A DNA stretch of 64,000 nucleotides from Flaccisagitta enflata (lineage: Eukaryota > Chaetognatha > Sagittoidea > Aphragmophora): contig OZ231127.1 in assembly GCA_965153355.1 (NCBI GenBank), positions 23,126,001 through 23,190,000 on the forward strand. The letters run 5' to 3'. The translations under genes were made by a program, and so were the position numbers. Of the stretch, positions 34,987 to 47,144 are shown piece by piece. The notes under the pieces are model-generated. The model was given only the letters and a program-made list of their open reading frames with translations, was not told the DNA's origin and did not search any database. Every line of letters starts with the position of its first letter. The stretch's first letter is position 1.

Positions 34987-35047
34987 ATAGTTAGAATATA
35001 GCATTTTCATTCATTTTTGAGTGAATCGTATGCGCTGTAATAAAGCA

Positions 35048-35340
35048 TTTTTAGATGCGTCCTCGCATCTCTATAATAGGCTGTGTCCGTTGGTTGGTTG
35101 GTCGGTTGGTTGGTCGGTTGGTAACGCATTCATTAACAACATCAAAATCATGTGTTTTTTCAAAAGAAAAGTGGTCCTAAGCCACTAAAAGTAGTATACA
35201 TTTAGCAATTCATTCATTAAATCATTTATTCATTCATGAATGACATTCATAAAAACATTCATTCATAAAGAAACATTCATTCATTAAAAAACATTCATTC
35301 AAAGAGGACGCATCGTTGGCCTACTTGGCCTTGTTGTTTT
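35048..35340 (-). mobile_element. Hairpin element, type B with (ATTC)n core
   Basis: Hairpin GATGCGTCCTCGCATC at 35,053-35,068; (GGTTGGTC)n; ATTCATTC array; distal GAGGACGCATC at 35,304-35,314; CTACTTGGCCTTGTT. Confidence 0.85.
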
Positions 35341-35639
35341 TATGTATCCATTAAATCATCTATCTATGTAATTAAGGTACCAGGTAGAGCTGCAAAGGAT
35401 CTTGTCTTGGAATTTTTGTCATACACGGCGCGATGAACAAGCTCAAGTGGGGGAAAGTAGGGCCCCAAATATATGTTTTATATGAGTAGATAACGATCTC
35501 TTTGTTTTACTTCATAGAGTTCAAATTGAAACGCGTTCTGAAAAAAAAATGCGCCCCCTGAACTGTCCACTGTGCTTGCGGGCTCAAATCACAACCGATT
35601 CCAACGTTCTTGGTCTTGATCGAAATAGTTCTGTTTTCT

Positions 35640-36385
35640 AACCTCATTAAAAGTCATTTTTAGTCAGTTAATGTCATTTTGAGTCATCCCAAGACATTTT
35701 GAATCATTTGAAGTCATTCTGAGTCATTTTGAGTCATTCAAAGCCATTTTAGCCATTTTAAGTCAATTTAGTCATTTCAAGTTATTTTAAGTCATGCTTA
35801 GTCATCTTAAGTCAGCATAAGTCATTCTAAGTCATTCAAAGTTATTTGAAGTCATTTAAAGTCATTAAAATTATTTTTTTCATTTTTGTACCTTGTCTCA
35901 TAAGTCATGTAAAGTCATTTAAGCTCATTTTAGGTCATTTTAAATCATTTTAAGTCATTCTAAGTCATTCAAGTCCTTTTGATTAGGTCATTCTAAGTCA
36001 TTCTAAGTTAGTTTAGTCATTTTAGTCATTTCAAGTGATTTTAGGTCATTTTTTTTATTGAATTGAATTGAAACATGTGGGTGCCAAGACTTGAATTGAA
36101 ACTGGTGGGCATGAATTGAAACTGGTGAGCTTTAGTTGAAACTGGTGGGCTTGAATTGAAACTGGTGGCCTAGGATTGAAACTGGTGGGTTTCAAGGCTT
36201 GAATTAAAACTGGTGGGCACGAATTGAAACTGGTGGACTTAGATAAAACTGGTGGGCTTAAATTGAAACTGGTGGGCTTAAATTTGAACTGATAAGTTTC
36301 AAGGCTTTACTTGAAACTGATGGAGTCAGGTCAATAAAAATGTTTACGTCCCGCATGCGACTTATGATGTTGGCCTTGTTTATAA
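35640..36385 (-). mobile_element. Hairpin element, type A, with two minisatellites, hairpin end lost
   Basis: A 10-bp repeat 'aagtcatttt' (about 35,648-36,050) is followed by an 18-20-bp repeat 'attgaaactggtgggctt' (about 36,060-36,320), ending in CGTCCCGCATGCGACTTATG and TTGGCCTTGTTT, the 5' end of type A. Lies in the receptor intron. Confidence 0.65.
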
Positions 36386-36464
36386 ACAGCCCATGTAGCA
36401 TGTCCAATGCCCAGCCGTACTTGACTTTCGCCGTAATCGGCTCACTCTTTCTCCTCTCTTTCAG

Positions 36465-36806
36465 AGACGACCTTTGAATAGATGGCCGACAGTAATTCTT
36501 TCAACAAGAGCGACGACAACAACATCACGCGAGGGGCGGATGGCAACGGCAAACCAGTCGAAGATAGCAAACGACCGGCGTTTGCTTCTGCAGTACCAGA
36601 ACGTGGTCACCGCCATCGCAATCCTCTACGTGTCCTGCCAAGTGTCGCCAATGATAGAGTGCTTCTTGAAAGCAAGTGGCATTGAATTGAGCTGGTTGAC
36701 CAAGCTGAATGCCGCGGTCTTCACCTTTAATTCCACTTTTAATTTGGCCCTTGTTTTGCTCTTTTCACAAGAAATGCGAGAAACCTTCGTTAGCATGTGC
36801 AACTAA
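36465..36806 (+). CDS. Seven-helix receptor, exon 2: end of loop 3, TM6, TM7, C-terminus
   Basis: The acceptor CTCCTCTCTTTCAG ends at 36,464, phase 0. Helices are TM6 VVTAIAILYVSCQVSPMIE (about residues 366-387 of the joined protein) and TM7 LNAAVFTFNSTFNLALVLLF (400-420). In TM7, NSTFN occupies the place of NPxxY. A short tail (SQEMRETFVSMCN) is followed by the stop. The tail QEMRETF resembles the helix 8 start of class A receptors. An ATTAAA hexamer at 36,833-36,838 may serve as polyadenylation signal. Confidence that this is the partner of the upstream exon comes from matching phase, orientation and the missing TM6 and TM7 in exon 1. Confidence 0.7.
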   Translation, partial: RRPLNRWPTVILSTRATTTTSREGRMATANQSKIANDRRLLLQYQNVVTAIAILYVSCQVSPMIECFLKASGIELSWLTKLNAAVFTFNSTFNLALVLLFSQEMRETFVSMCN

Positions 36807-36832
36807 CCATCTACGGTTTAGTTTAAACTTTA

Positions 36833-36838
36833 ATTAAA
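36833..36838 (+). terminator. Possible polyadenylation signal ATTAAA of the receptor gene
   Basis: Located 27 nt after the stop codon. Confidence 0.35.
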
Positions 36839-37070
36839 TGGAGATGTCACACACTTGCCTGGGAGCAAGAAATGTTAACCGAGGAGGAGGACCACAATAA
36901 CAGAGATATGTCGTTGTTTAAACTCCTAGGCGGATAACTGTACCTATTTTGGTGCGGGATCTTGGTCCTTCTCACAAATAATGGTAAGCTAGTTATGCAG
37001 TATCTGGTTCACTAAACAACGGCGCAAAGTTCATCAAATCCCACCCTGATGGGAAAAAACCAGGGGTGTA

Positions 37071-37346
37071 TATTCTTGAGTGGCTTTTGATTTCCCCCCC
37101 CCCCCCTGCCTTTGATTTTCTTCTCCGCGACGCATCGCGTCGCATTTTTATATCCATGATTTTCTTCCCCATATAGCAATAAAACTATGTAGTTAAGGTT
37201 CAAATAGTGTTAAATTGTGTTTTACTAATTGAGTTTTATGATTTGGTACTGTAAAAAGTTATATTTTTCCCAAATTTCCTTTTTTTCTCTTTTTTCCCCC
37301 TTTGATTTCCTTCCCCATCTCCAGACCCTTTGAAAACTCAAGAATA
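37071..37346. mobile_element. TA-flanked MITE with TATTCTTGAG ends
   Basis: TATTCTTGAGT at left and ACTCAAGAATA at right, TA at 37,069-37,070 and 37,347-37,348. The interior has a C-run and 'tttgattttcttc'; a related diverged sequence in the opposite direction lies at about 39,340-39,490. Confidence 0.65.
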
Positions 37347-37468
37347 TACAGGCCTGGAAAAAACACCTAACGCCACTTTATTCCACTCAACCCACCTATA
37401 CGCGGCGCAATCCTTTAGCCTATAAGCTGCACCATCTCTTCTGTTGTCTAAAGATGGGATCTTGGTCT

Positions 37469-37473
<5 letters not shown>

Positions 37474-37553
<80 letters not shown>
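37474..37553. repeat. (CT)n microsatellite
   Basis: Pure CT. Followed at 37,570-37,610 by a second-family hairpin (CAGCGGCCCCAAAGGGGCC). Confidence 0.95.
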
Positions 37554-37558
<5 letters not shown>

Positions 37559-37698
37559 ATCTATTGAACCCCCTTTTTGGGCAGCGGCCCCAAAGGGGCC
37601 AATGGCCTATGCTTTCACGTATGATTAAATTTCTCCTTCTCCTTCTCCTTGCTCCTTTTTAAGCCACCGACAGTTTTGACTTCCGGAGGGAAAACAAC

Positions 37699-37768
37699 CT
37701 ACAGTATTACAGTATTACCTACAGTACAGTATTAACCTACAGTATTACAGTATTACCTACTGTATTAT
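37699..37768. repeat. Short tandem repeat 'tattacctacag'
   Basis: About five diverged copies of 'acagtattacctac'. Confidence 0.7.
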
Positions 37769-37781
37769 GGTGTAGTTCAAC

Positions 37782-37783
37782 GA

Positions 37784-37815
<32 letters not shown>

Positions 37816-37825
37816 TGTGCGTGTG

Positions 37826-37873
<48 letters not shown>

Positions 37874-37904
37874 CGTGTTCATGGAAGTGTGTGTGTGTTC
37901 ATTT

Positions 37905-38002
<98 letters not shown>

Positions 38003-38080
38003 GCGTGTGCGTGTGTGTGTGTATGTGTGTGTGTGTGTGTGTTTTGTGTGTGTGTGCGCATGTAAGTGTGTGTGTGTGTG
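37782..38080. repeat. (GT)n microsatellite with CGTG and TTCATTTAA interruptions
   Basis: About 300 nt; open frames give only Cys-Val repeats. Confidence 0.95.
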
Positions 38081-38190
38081 TGAAGTACATGTCTGTTATT
38101 GTAACCCCACGTTAATTGTTCCCTTGATATGCCTTTGAGCTTGAGTTCAGCAAAAGTCCTCTGAAAAGTTTCCGACAATACTCGTTGATA

Positions 38191-38967
38191 CAGGGTGTCC
38201 CAAGTCAGTTGCAACATAAAGAATCGACATATCTCTGCTTCTAGGAACTCAAATTGATTTCTGAAAAAAGATCTACAAAGATCTAGGTCTGCACTTTTTG
38301 TTTTACAAAACTTCCACGTTGAGTATTGGATAGTTGCGGGTCAGAAGAACATCAAATGAGTGGTAACATTAAGTGGAAAATCATCTTTTTTATAGCTGTA
38401 TTAGAAAGTAGCTGACTTTAAATCTCTGCCACTTTATGACAAATTGATTCAGAAACCTGGGATTGGTCTCAAATGAAAGATAATTGTACATAGATTGTAC
38501 ATCTGCATCGAAATCTTGGAAAATTTTGATAATTTATGACTTTATTGATGATTTTTGTCAAACATTATCAAAATCAAAAGTGAAAATCTGGAAAAAAACA
38601 ATGAAAATCTTATCAAATCTTGGAAAATTGTCAAATTTTTTTGGTGATTCAAAATCTATGACAAATTATCTGCCATTTGAGACCAATCGCAGGGTTTCAG
38701 CTCAATTGGTTGAAAAATGACAAGCAATTAAAGACAGCTACTGCCAAGTACAGCAAAAAGTAAAAAACTAAAAAAAGACATGGTCAGAAATCACTAGTGT
38801 ATTTCAAAGAAATGTGGCCCCTAAACAAATTGTCCGATTATGATGAAATTTTGCATGTAAAAAGTGCAGACCAACATCTTTTCAGATCTTTTTTCAGAAA
38901 TTGATTTGAGGACCTAGAAGCAGAGATATGTCGATTCTTTATGTTGCAACTGACTTGGGACACCCTG
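38191..38967. mobile_element. TA-flanked MITE, 'CAGGGTGTCCC' ends, long inverted repeats
   Basis: 777 bp. CAGGGTGTCCCAAGTCAGTT at left and its complement at right with arms of about 110 nt; TA at 38,189-38,190 and 38,968-38,969. Ends resemble Tc1/mariner-type elements. No ORF. Confidence 0.85.
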
Positions 38968-38969
38968 TA

Positions 38970-40356
38970 TCTGAACAAAAGACTTTTCCCACCAACTTTG
39001 AGAGAATGAAAAATCATTAAAGAGTTCAACTATTTTCTATCAGAAGATAATTATTGTCTTCAGCTATTTATATCTATATTTAAACTCTCGACTTCGTAAA
39101 AGACTTCCAACTTGCCTTTTACCTAATGATTTCTTTGTTGTCAGCTCAGTGATAAGTGCTATTGATTTTAATTCTTATTCCCAGTTTTCACACTTGACAA
39201 TAGAAATGATGCTTTGAAATTGTGATGAGTTGATGGGCAAAGTAGTGAAATGGAGTGATGATACAGTGGATGTCATCTAGACCTCTGATTACTACAACAC
39301 ATTTTAACTCTTTTGAACCTATAATATATTGTTTTATTGCTCTGTAGGGAAGAAAATCACAGATTTTGTAACACGACGCAACATGTCACGGGGAGGAAAA
39401 TCAAAGGCAGGGGGGGGGAAATAAATAGCTGCTCAATTATAATAAAGTTGATAGTATAATCTATAAACACCCCTGCCTTTTTTGGAGCAAAATCATTTTT
39501 TTCCAACTTTCTTTTCAAAGCAGCTTGTAATTTTCTGCCTGTAAATTCCACAAGGATGGAAATTGAACCCTAAGAAAACTTTTAGATAACAGATGATGAT
39601 TCATAACTTCCGTTTTGATTGAAAATTTGACTGTTTTCATTATATTTAGAAAAAATTATAGTGATTTTTCTTATTTGGCACTCACAATTTCCTCAAAAAT
39701 CATCCAAAATCAATGAAAATCCCACTAGATATCAAAATTTTCTCGGAGTCAACAGCTTATGTGTTAACTACAAGTAATTATCGATCATTTGAAACCAATC
39801 TTAGGGTTTAAGATCAATATGTTTGAAAAAATGGGTGTTCTTTTCAGTATTTTGTTGTGCTCCTATCATTCAGTACTTATGTCAAATTTTTTACATAACA
39901 AAACTTCATGTTTTACCAACATTCACTGAAAATTTGAAGACTTTTTTCCCAGTGGTTTAGAATTTATAAAGGTTTTGCATATTTCAAATCGATCTAAAAA
40001 CAGTGTGTGGATGTACGTCTGTAATTTCGTTTATCTTTTCTTGTTTTCATGCATTATACTGTCTTGTGTATCTTATTTGTTCATGGTCAACATTTTAGTT
40101 CTCAGTGAGGACTTCTCACTTCCCTTTTTTTCATGACAAGTATAAGTCAGTAAGAAATACAGACGCTTTAGCTAGGGTTAGCAATGTAATAAATGATCTT
40201 GAAAGCAAAAACTTTTTAGATATAGCTGTAGTAAAATTCATGCTAGAACAAATTTTGCTTTCAAGAAAATTGGTAAGACAGGGGAATGATAAATGATTTC
40301 ATGATTTCATGTGAATTGTGTAACTTTTCCACCATAGTGACATGTCTAAAGCGTTA
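38970..40356. other. Intron sequence, AT-rich, no gene seen
   Basis: Contains a MITE-like interior module near 39,784-39,815 ('catttgaaaccaatcttaggg') and a G-run at 39,408-39,418. Nothing else supported. Confidence 0.5.
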
Positions 40357-40632
40357 GCAGTCTATGGACATTTCGGTATTTGTAGATATGTCAGCAGTTC
40401 GGTTTATTTCAACCCGTTGAAATCTTTCATTCTGGCATATTTCAACAGGTTGAAATCTCTCATTTTGGTACATTTCAACACGTTGAAATCTCTCATTCTA
40501 CAAGATTAATATCAGTAGAATGAAAGATTTCAACCCGTTGAAATGTGCCGGAGTGAGAGATTTCAACGGGTTGAAATGTACCAAACTGCTGACATATCTA
40601 CAAATACCGAAATGTCCATAGACTGTTAGATA
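40357..40632. repeat. Foldback with five TTTCAACCCGTTGAAA palindromes
   Basis: Outer arms CAGTCTATGGACATTTCGG and complement pair across the whole 276 bp. Inside, a 33-36-bp unit is repeated and each unit holds the self-complementary TTTCAACNNGTTGAAA (near 40,409, 40,440, 40,476, 40,528, 40,561). Confidence 0.8.
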
Positions 40633-40911
40633 AGCGTTAGGAAAAAGTCCGGGGGTGTGCGCAAATTGATACGCTCCAAGAAAAAAAGCTATTTTTAAGC
40701 TTAAGAACTGCCCAATATAACATGAAAATGGAGGAAAATGTCCTTCATGTTGGTGTCCATCGAATGGTAAAAAAATGCTTAATGTTGAAGCAAAGTGAGG
40801 TTGAAAGAAATATACATCAGAATATTCAGAGAAAAAAAGCAAAAAAATCAATGAGCAGTGAATTTGATTTTTAATACCACGTTTTAACTTATTATTTAAG
40901 AAGTGAGTTGA

Positions 40912-41970
40912 TTTTTAGTCGCGTGCATGCGACTCTACACCTTGCCGTATCGGTCGGTAGGTCGGTAGGTCCGTCGGTCCGTCGGTTGGTCCGTCACATT
41001 TTTGAAATTATGACTTTTTAAGTTTTTTTAAGGTAATTTAAGGTACCGGGTCATCAGCCTGAGATGCCGGATTCTGTTAAGCTTTTACCCAGAGATGCCA
41101 CATATCTCGGATTTCATACTGATTGTCCTTTGAAGAGCATAGATTGACGTTTTTTGTATCAAAATTTCATCAAAATCGGTCAAGTAGTTCAGATTTTACA
41201 GGTCTTTGAATTAAAAACTAGTTTCCTCTCAATGGCAGAATTTTCAATAAAAATCATGAAAGAGAGCGACTTCAAATTTTTCTCTTTTTTTAACAGTTTG
41301 AGCTTGGGAACATGTTATTGGTCTAGTATGAAAAAAATTAGATGTAGTTTCAAAAATTTGTCAAGTCACTTTTTACTTGGGACTAATCTTGTGTCCCTGG
41401 CACAAAATATTGCAAAATGAGGTAAAGGGGAAAAACGCCATTCCTCCATTTACCCATCAAAAAACAGAAGTGGCAGAAAGGTTGTTCTTCACTTAAGTAC
41501 ATGTAAAATCTCAACTACTTGACCGATTTTGATGAAATTTTGATACAAAAAACGTCAATCTTTACTCTTTAAGAGACAATCAGTGTTAAATCCGTGATAC
41601 ATGGCATCTCAGAGTAAAAGCTTAACATTATCCGGCATCTCAGGCTGATGACCCGGTACTCCAGGGTATTTCAGGGTACTTTAGGGTACTTAAGTTGTTC
41701 TGGGTACTTGGGGTGCTAGAGGGTACTTTTGGATATTTTTGAAGTACTGAAGTACTTTTGGGCATTTTTGGGTATTTTTGGGTATTTTTTGCTATTTTTG
41801 AGTATTTTTGGTTTTTTTTTTTGGTATTGTAATGTATCGATATTGTATCGATACCGTATCGATATTGTATCGACTTTGTATCAATACGTATCGCGCGGCC
41901 TCGGGGAAGGAAATCTTTTGTTTGTCATTTCCAGATGCACGCGACTGTTGCCCTCTTGGGCTTGTATCTG
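40912..41970 (-). mobile_element. Hairpin element, type A, interrupted by a MITE
   Basis: Hairpin AGTCGCGTGCATGCGACT at 40,918-40,935, (GTCGGTAG)n, then 'gggtatttttgg' and 'gtatcgatatt' minisatellites (about 41,665-41,895), distal ATGCACGCGACTGTTG near 41,935. A MITE at 41,046-41,656 sits in the core. Confidence 0.65.
41046..41656. mobile_element. TA-flanked MITE with CCGGGTCATCAGCCTGAG ends
   Basis: 611 bp, arms of about 160 nt, TA at 41,044-41,045 and 41,657-41,658. Carries inverted copies of 'accgattttgatgaaattttg'. Inserted inside a hairpin element. Confidence 0.85.
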
Positions 41971-43312
41971 ATTGATACTAGTCGATGAAAAGTCATATCA
42001 TCATATTAAAAGACATTTATCAATTGGTTAGCTCGCTTCTTTCTCCTTGTGAAAGAATGACAACATGACCAGATTTTTGACCCCCTGGGGGTAGGGGGGT
42101 AAAAAGATAGGTTTGTGCATTGGGTAGTTATGAATATCTTTGAATCATTCAGTCTTTATCGGGAAAAAAGTCGAAGTCAGTTCAGGTATGTAAATTTGAT
42201 AATTCTCTTTCATTTGGCGCCAAGCAGAAAGCTCTACAACAAATAATCTTTGCTTTATGATTTTTTAAAGATTTATTGACAAAAAATTTTAATTGATTTT
42301 TTTTATATTTTTTATGATTTTATGTAGGATCAATAAAGAAGTGTATCTATATTTGTTAAAGCATGCAAATACAATAAAACATGTTTTTGAGCATAGCTGC
42401 TCATCTGTGAGGGTGTTTCCGATTATTCTAGCTCATTTAGCTTATTAGGCTCAGTCCTCCTTTACTTGTTTTAAAGGCAATCAATGGAATAATGATTTGA
42501 TTCATTTTTGAGCATGCGAATACAAGAGCATAGCTGGTCATCTGTGTTAGTGATTTTGTGTATTTTAGCTCATCTAGCTCATTTTGCTCATGTTTTTTCT
42601 TTGAGTTAAACTGCAATGAATAAAAAAATGTTCTGATATCTGAGCATGAAAATATGAGAAAGCATGCCAGTGGGCATAGTTGATCATCTGGGTGAGTGAT
42701 TTTGAGTATTTTAGCTCATCTAGCTCATTTGGCTCAGTCCTATTTTTCTCTGATTTTCAGTGCAATCAATTGATCTAAAATTTAATTGTTTTTATGCAAC
42801 TTCTTAAAGAAAATAACCATGTTTATAGAAAATGATAGCATTCATTTTTGTTTAATGATATAATATTTTATCAAGAACAACTACAAAAAAATTATTGTCA
42901 TACCTAATTTCTGTTTATCTATACTGAACATCAGTTATTCCAATCCATAAAACAAAGTCATAAAAAAATCATAGAAAAAGGACACGCTAAGGACATTTCA
43001 GCCTGAAATTTGCATAAATTCAAGGACATCCCAGCGTAAAAATTTTAATTTACTGAAAAAATTTACGGGTCCTTATGAAAAAAAGAGTGTATGATACCAC
43101 CTGATATACAATACTTTGAGTAAATAAAAACTTCATTAATGGTGTCTCGTACAATGTTTAAAAAAAAAAAACTTTTTGAAAACATTGTACGCGTATGTGT
43201 AACCCATGATGAAGTTTTTTTTTCTCATGTTACTTTACCATGAGTGCATTGACCCTTAAATACTTTACTTTACACCTGCAATCAGCAATTGCATATCTGC
43301 AGCAAAAAATAC
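41971..43312. other. Intron sequence with a 120-bp diverged tandem repeat
   Basis: 'gagcatagctg(g)tcatctgtg' and 'tagctcatctagctcatttggctcagtcc' recur three times between 42,380 and 42,750. A short hairpin GTACAATGTTT...AAACATTGTAC lies at 43,150-43,191. No gene seen. Confidence 0.6.
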
Positions 43313-43489
43313 CTTATACTTTCTACCAGCATCGGCGACTGACTGCAGCAGTCGCAGGGCTTCTCTCTTCTCCGCTTCTCCGCCGTCTTTCAGTGACAGA
43401 ATCTCGAGAAGCGTCAAAACGCCGCCAACTTCCAAGAATTCGGCCAGAAAATGGTGACTGCTCGCCGCTGAGAGAAACACCTTTAACGC
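43313..43489 (-). CDS. ARMH1-like: ARMH1-like protein, exon 2
   Basis: 59 codons, phase 0 at both ends. The acceptor is TTACTCAG|GCG, the donor is TATAAG|GTATTT. It encodes ALKVFLSAASSHHFLAEFLEVGGVLTLLEIL...AGRKYK. FLSAASxxxxLxEFLEVGGVLTLLEIL is the most recognisable ARMH1 segment. Confidence 0.85.
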
Positions 43490-43499
43490 CTGAGTAAGG

Positions 43500-43760
43500 G
43501 AAAGAAATCGTCATCGTCATTGCCAATATCGTCATTGCCAATATCATCATCATCATCATCATCATCATCGTCATCATCATCATCATCATCACCATCATCA
43601 TCAGCGTCATCAGCATTATCATCATCATCGTCATGATCATCATAATCATCATCATCATCGTCATAATCATTATCCTCAAAGTCATCATCATCATTATTAT
43701 CATCATAATCATCATCTTCATCCTCTACATCATCATCATCATCATCACCGTCATCATCAT

Positions 43761-43797
<37 letters not shown>
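43500..43797. repeat. (ATC)n microsatellite
   Basis: Interrupted by GTC and ATA. In intron 1 of the ARMH1-like gene, starting 11 nt upstream of exon 2's acceptor on the minus strand. Confidence 0.95.
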
Positions 43798-45146
43798 GGA
43801 GAAACCTGCATATCATTAAATGTTCACAAAACCCCATAAGTTCAATGCAAATAATCCCAGACAGATGGGTCCATTACGCATCATTGGGATGATGACAAAA
43901 CCAGTTCCTTATTGATTTTTGTAACTACGCGATCCTTGAAATTGATAGCATTATCTTCAAACTAACATCGACCAGTGTTCTCAGTCCTTATTTGCATACT
44001 TGGGTTAAATCATCAATCTCATACATTAACAAACACACTGCGTAACAACTAGTCAACTACAGCATCATGAATGTGCCTTTTTCGCATTTTCAACTCGAGC
44101 GTGACGGACGAAGGACGGAAGGACGGTCCAAAGGACGGTCCAAAGGACGGACCGATGGACGGAAAAATGGATGGACAGATAAAGCCTTTCATAGAGTTGC
44201 GTGTCCGCAACTAAAAAATGAAATTCTACTAAAACTGAAAAAAAGTTGAGGCGAGGGCCATTATTGGAACCATAGTTAGGGGGTCTTGATTGTAGCATAT
44301 TTCCCTAAAAAAGTGAAAATGTCAATATAAAACTTGTGTGTTATGATGATTGACATGTATTATGATGGTAAAGCTAGCAATCTGGTCAGAAAAAGCTTAA
44401 ATGACTGATCCCAAGGCTTGCGTATACTGCAATTACTGCATATACATATTCTCTTTCTATAAAACCTTCATTTTGAGGGTCTTGACTTATGTTACTTGGG
44501 TTAGGGAACTTGATTTCTCTTTCATGAAATAATTTTTTTGCTGTCAACTCCAAATGATAGTGTCAAGTTTGAGGAAAATATATTTGATGCCTGATATCAA
44601 CCTGGTTTTGGTCATTTTCAGGTCATTTTACCCTTATCCAACGGCTCTGATAACAATTTTCTTCCCCTCCCAACTCATATATGACTAAAGGTGCACTTAG
44701 AAATTAGAGAAAAACACATCTACCTATCTTGAGACCTTTGTCAGCATCTACCCTTCTGTCCTACATTCAATTGTTCCCACTTCCCCTTTGCACTAGAAAT
44801 GACCAAAATCAATGAAAAAGGTCCTTTTTTTATGTGTTTTGAAGAATTTACAGTTCATGCACAGATTCTGACACCATTGTCTCATTCTTATCATAAAATC
44901 TAAAATAATTGATGAGAACTCGTAGGATTTGTGACATTGGCTTCTTTTGGTGACACTCTTTCTATTTTTCACAAAAAGAATATTGATCAGTCATGAGAAC
45001 TATCTTATAGAACAGCTGTAAACAACAACAACAACACAAACAACAGCAACAACAACATGGCCGCCAACCTCATCGTCACTTCCATCAAATCACCAACACC
45101 ATCGACATCAACACTAAGACCAACAACAACAAATCATGCCAACAAC
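43798..45146 (-). other. Rest of ARMH1-like intron 1
   Basis: Contains one type D element and AT-rich sequence; an AAC patch lies at 45,020-45,056. No other gene seen. Confidence 0.6.
44065..44217 (+). mobile_element. Hairpin element, type D, 5' end lost
   Basis: CGCATTTTCAACTCGAGCGTGACGG, (GGACGGTCCAAA)n, hairpin AGTTGCGTGTCCGCAACT, A run. Confidence 0.75.
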
Positions 45147-45389
45147 CTCCAATTGTTTGATGAGGCAGGGAGAGATGAGCATGTAAGTGAGCCTCAACCA
45201 TGCCGTTATTCTAGCAAGGAACAGGCTTGCTGCTTGCGCAAACTCCTGATCAAGTTCGGGCCCAGTTTTGTTTTGATTCTTTTCAATGAAATCTTGCAGA
45301 ATTTTAGTCCGCGTTTGTTTGCAGCCTTTGTCCCACTCGGAAAATATTTGCTGAATTTTAGTTATCGAGGTTTGATGTTTAGAGTTCAT
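45147..45389 (-). CDS. ARMH1-like: ARMH1-like protein, exon 1 (start of gene)
   Basis: The ATG is at 45,389 (minus); the donor TTGGAG|GTTGTT gives 81 codons, phase 0. The encoded text WDKGCKQTRTKILQDFIEKNQNKTGPELDQEF...ASLFLARITAWLRLTYM fits the N-terminus of armadillo-like helical domain containing protein 1 (ARMH1, formerly C1orf228). Exons 1-4 join into 459 aa, close to the roughly 440 aa of the vertebrate protein, with introns of 1.66, 11.2 and 2.78 kb, all phase 0. ARMH1 is an all-helical armadillo-type protein associated with ciliated tissues; no catalytic residues are expected. Family recall is from knowledge, not a search. It could be another armadillo paralogue, but the co-linear match over all four exons makes ARMH1 most likely. 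Confidence 0.8.
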
Positions 45390-45460
45390 GTTTTGTGTCT
45401 AATTGACTGCGATGATGTAAAGTCGATCGAGAATTGTTTGTGTATCAATCCGCGTTTTTA

Positions 45461-46405
45461 ACCTTGGGGACAAAAAAAATTGCGGATTTTTAAAACAGAT
45501 TTTATCTATCTCAATTCAAGAAAAACTTATCAAAATCGGTGGTGGTTAGAAAGCTCTTCAAAAGATCTTGATTTGAGTCGTATCTGGAAATTCTAACTCA
45601 AACGGTTCAGAAGTTAGGGTAATTTGAACATGACTACTCCTTTTCTGTACTGCCCGTGACTCTATAAAAGGGAATTTCAAAAAAGTTAGAATTTCAGAAA
45701 ATGATAGAAGATTTGATCCGATTTCTACAAAATTTTAGGTGGTGATTCTAGTGTCTGTCTTTTGATATCATCTTAGTTTTTATGCCAATCTGATGATTTT
45801 AAGTAGGGTTTTCATAGTTTTATATTCTAGATCTCAATAAAATAGGCTAAATCTAAAGTGGTTTGTGGTAGTTACATTTATTCCACTACTGAATCGGCAA
45901 AACCTATCCTATGCTATTCTAACTTAAACATTAACCCCAGAGCTTCAAAACCATCATGAATTTGATATGATTTTTGTCTTAACTTGATGACAAAAATCCT
46001 TGAAAAAAACCATGTTGTTATCTCATTGACACTCAGATTGCTTGAAAATTTTGAGATCTTTCTCATGATGAAAATGATAGAAAAAGTTTTCCAATTAGGT
46101 GCTGTCAGAAGATGGTGTTTATGGCTTTCAGTTCAATTTTCATCAAAATCAGAGAATTTTTACTATGGTTTTAAGATGATTATTTTTTAGCACTCATTCT
46201 TGCCAAGATGTCAGAGCAGAAAAAGAGTAGTCATGTTCAAACTGCTCTAGTTCCTAAACCGTTTGAGCTAAAAATTCCAGATACGACTCAAATGAAAGAT
46301 CTTTTGAAGAGCTTTCTAACCGTCACCAATTTTAATGAGTTTTTATTAGATTAAGATAGATAGAATCTGTTTTGAAAAATCCGCCATTTTTTTTGTCCCC
46401 AAGGT
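45461..46405. mobile_element. TA-flanked MITE, 'ACCTTGGGGACAAAA' ends
   Basis: 945 bp with inverted arms of about 190 nt; TA at 45,459-45,460 and 46,406-46,407. It sits 72 bp upstream of the ARMH1-like start codon, apparently inside the promoter or 5' UTR. Confidence 0.85.
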
Positions 46406-46461
46406 TATGAGTTTTTTTGACATAATTGTTCTAAGCGCCAAACGATGCGGCTTGATTAGAC

Positions 46462-46475
46462 GTCATAGCAACCGA
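46462..46475 (-). promoter_or_regulatory. Possible RFX X-box half-site and CRE-like motif
   Basis: On the minus strand GTTGCTATGAC at 46,472-46,462, followed by GTC. The left half fits the RFX X-box (GTTGCYATG); the right half is poor. It lies about 1.07 kb upstream of the ARMH1-like ATG, of which 945 bp is the MITE. Confidence 0.3.

Positions 46476-47144
<669 letters not shown>

Larger units (their letters stand above)
32096..43312 (-). other. ARMH1-like intron 2 (11.2 kb) hosting a nested GPCR gene
   Basis: Phase 0 intron between the exons at 43.4 and 32.0 kb. Contains the complete two-exon receptor gene on the plus strand, several hairpin elements, MITEs at 33.6, 37.1, 38.2 and 41.0 kb, a foldback at 40.4 kb and microsatellites. 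Confidence 0.75.

Noticed and set aside
34653-34994. Alternative reading frame overlapping the end of receptor exon 1, with one hydrophobic stretch (FFTITFIPFPLIIIILIKIL) that might be taken for TM6
   Set aside because: It would need a frameshift; exon 2 at 36,465 supplies proper TM6 and TM7 in phase.
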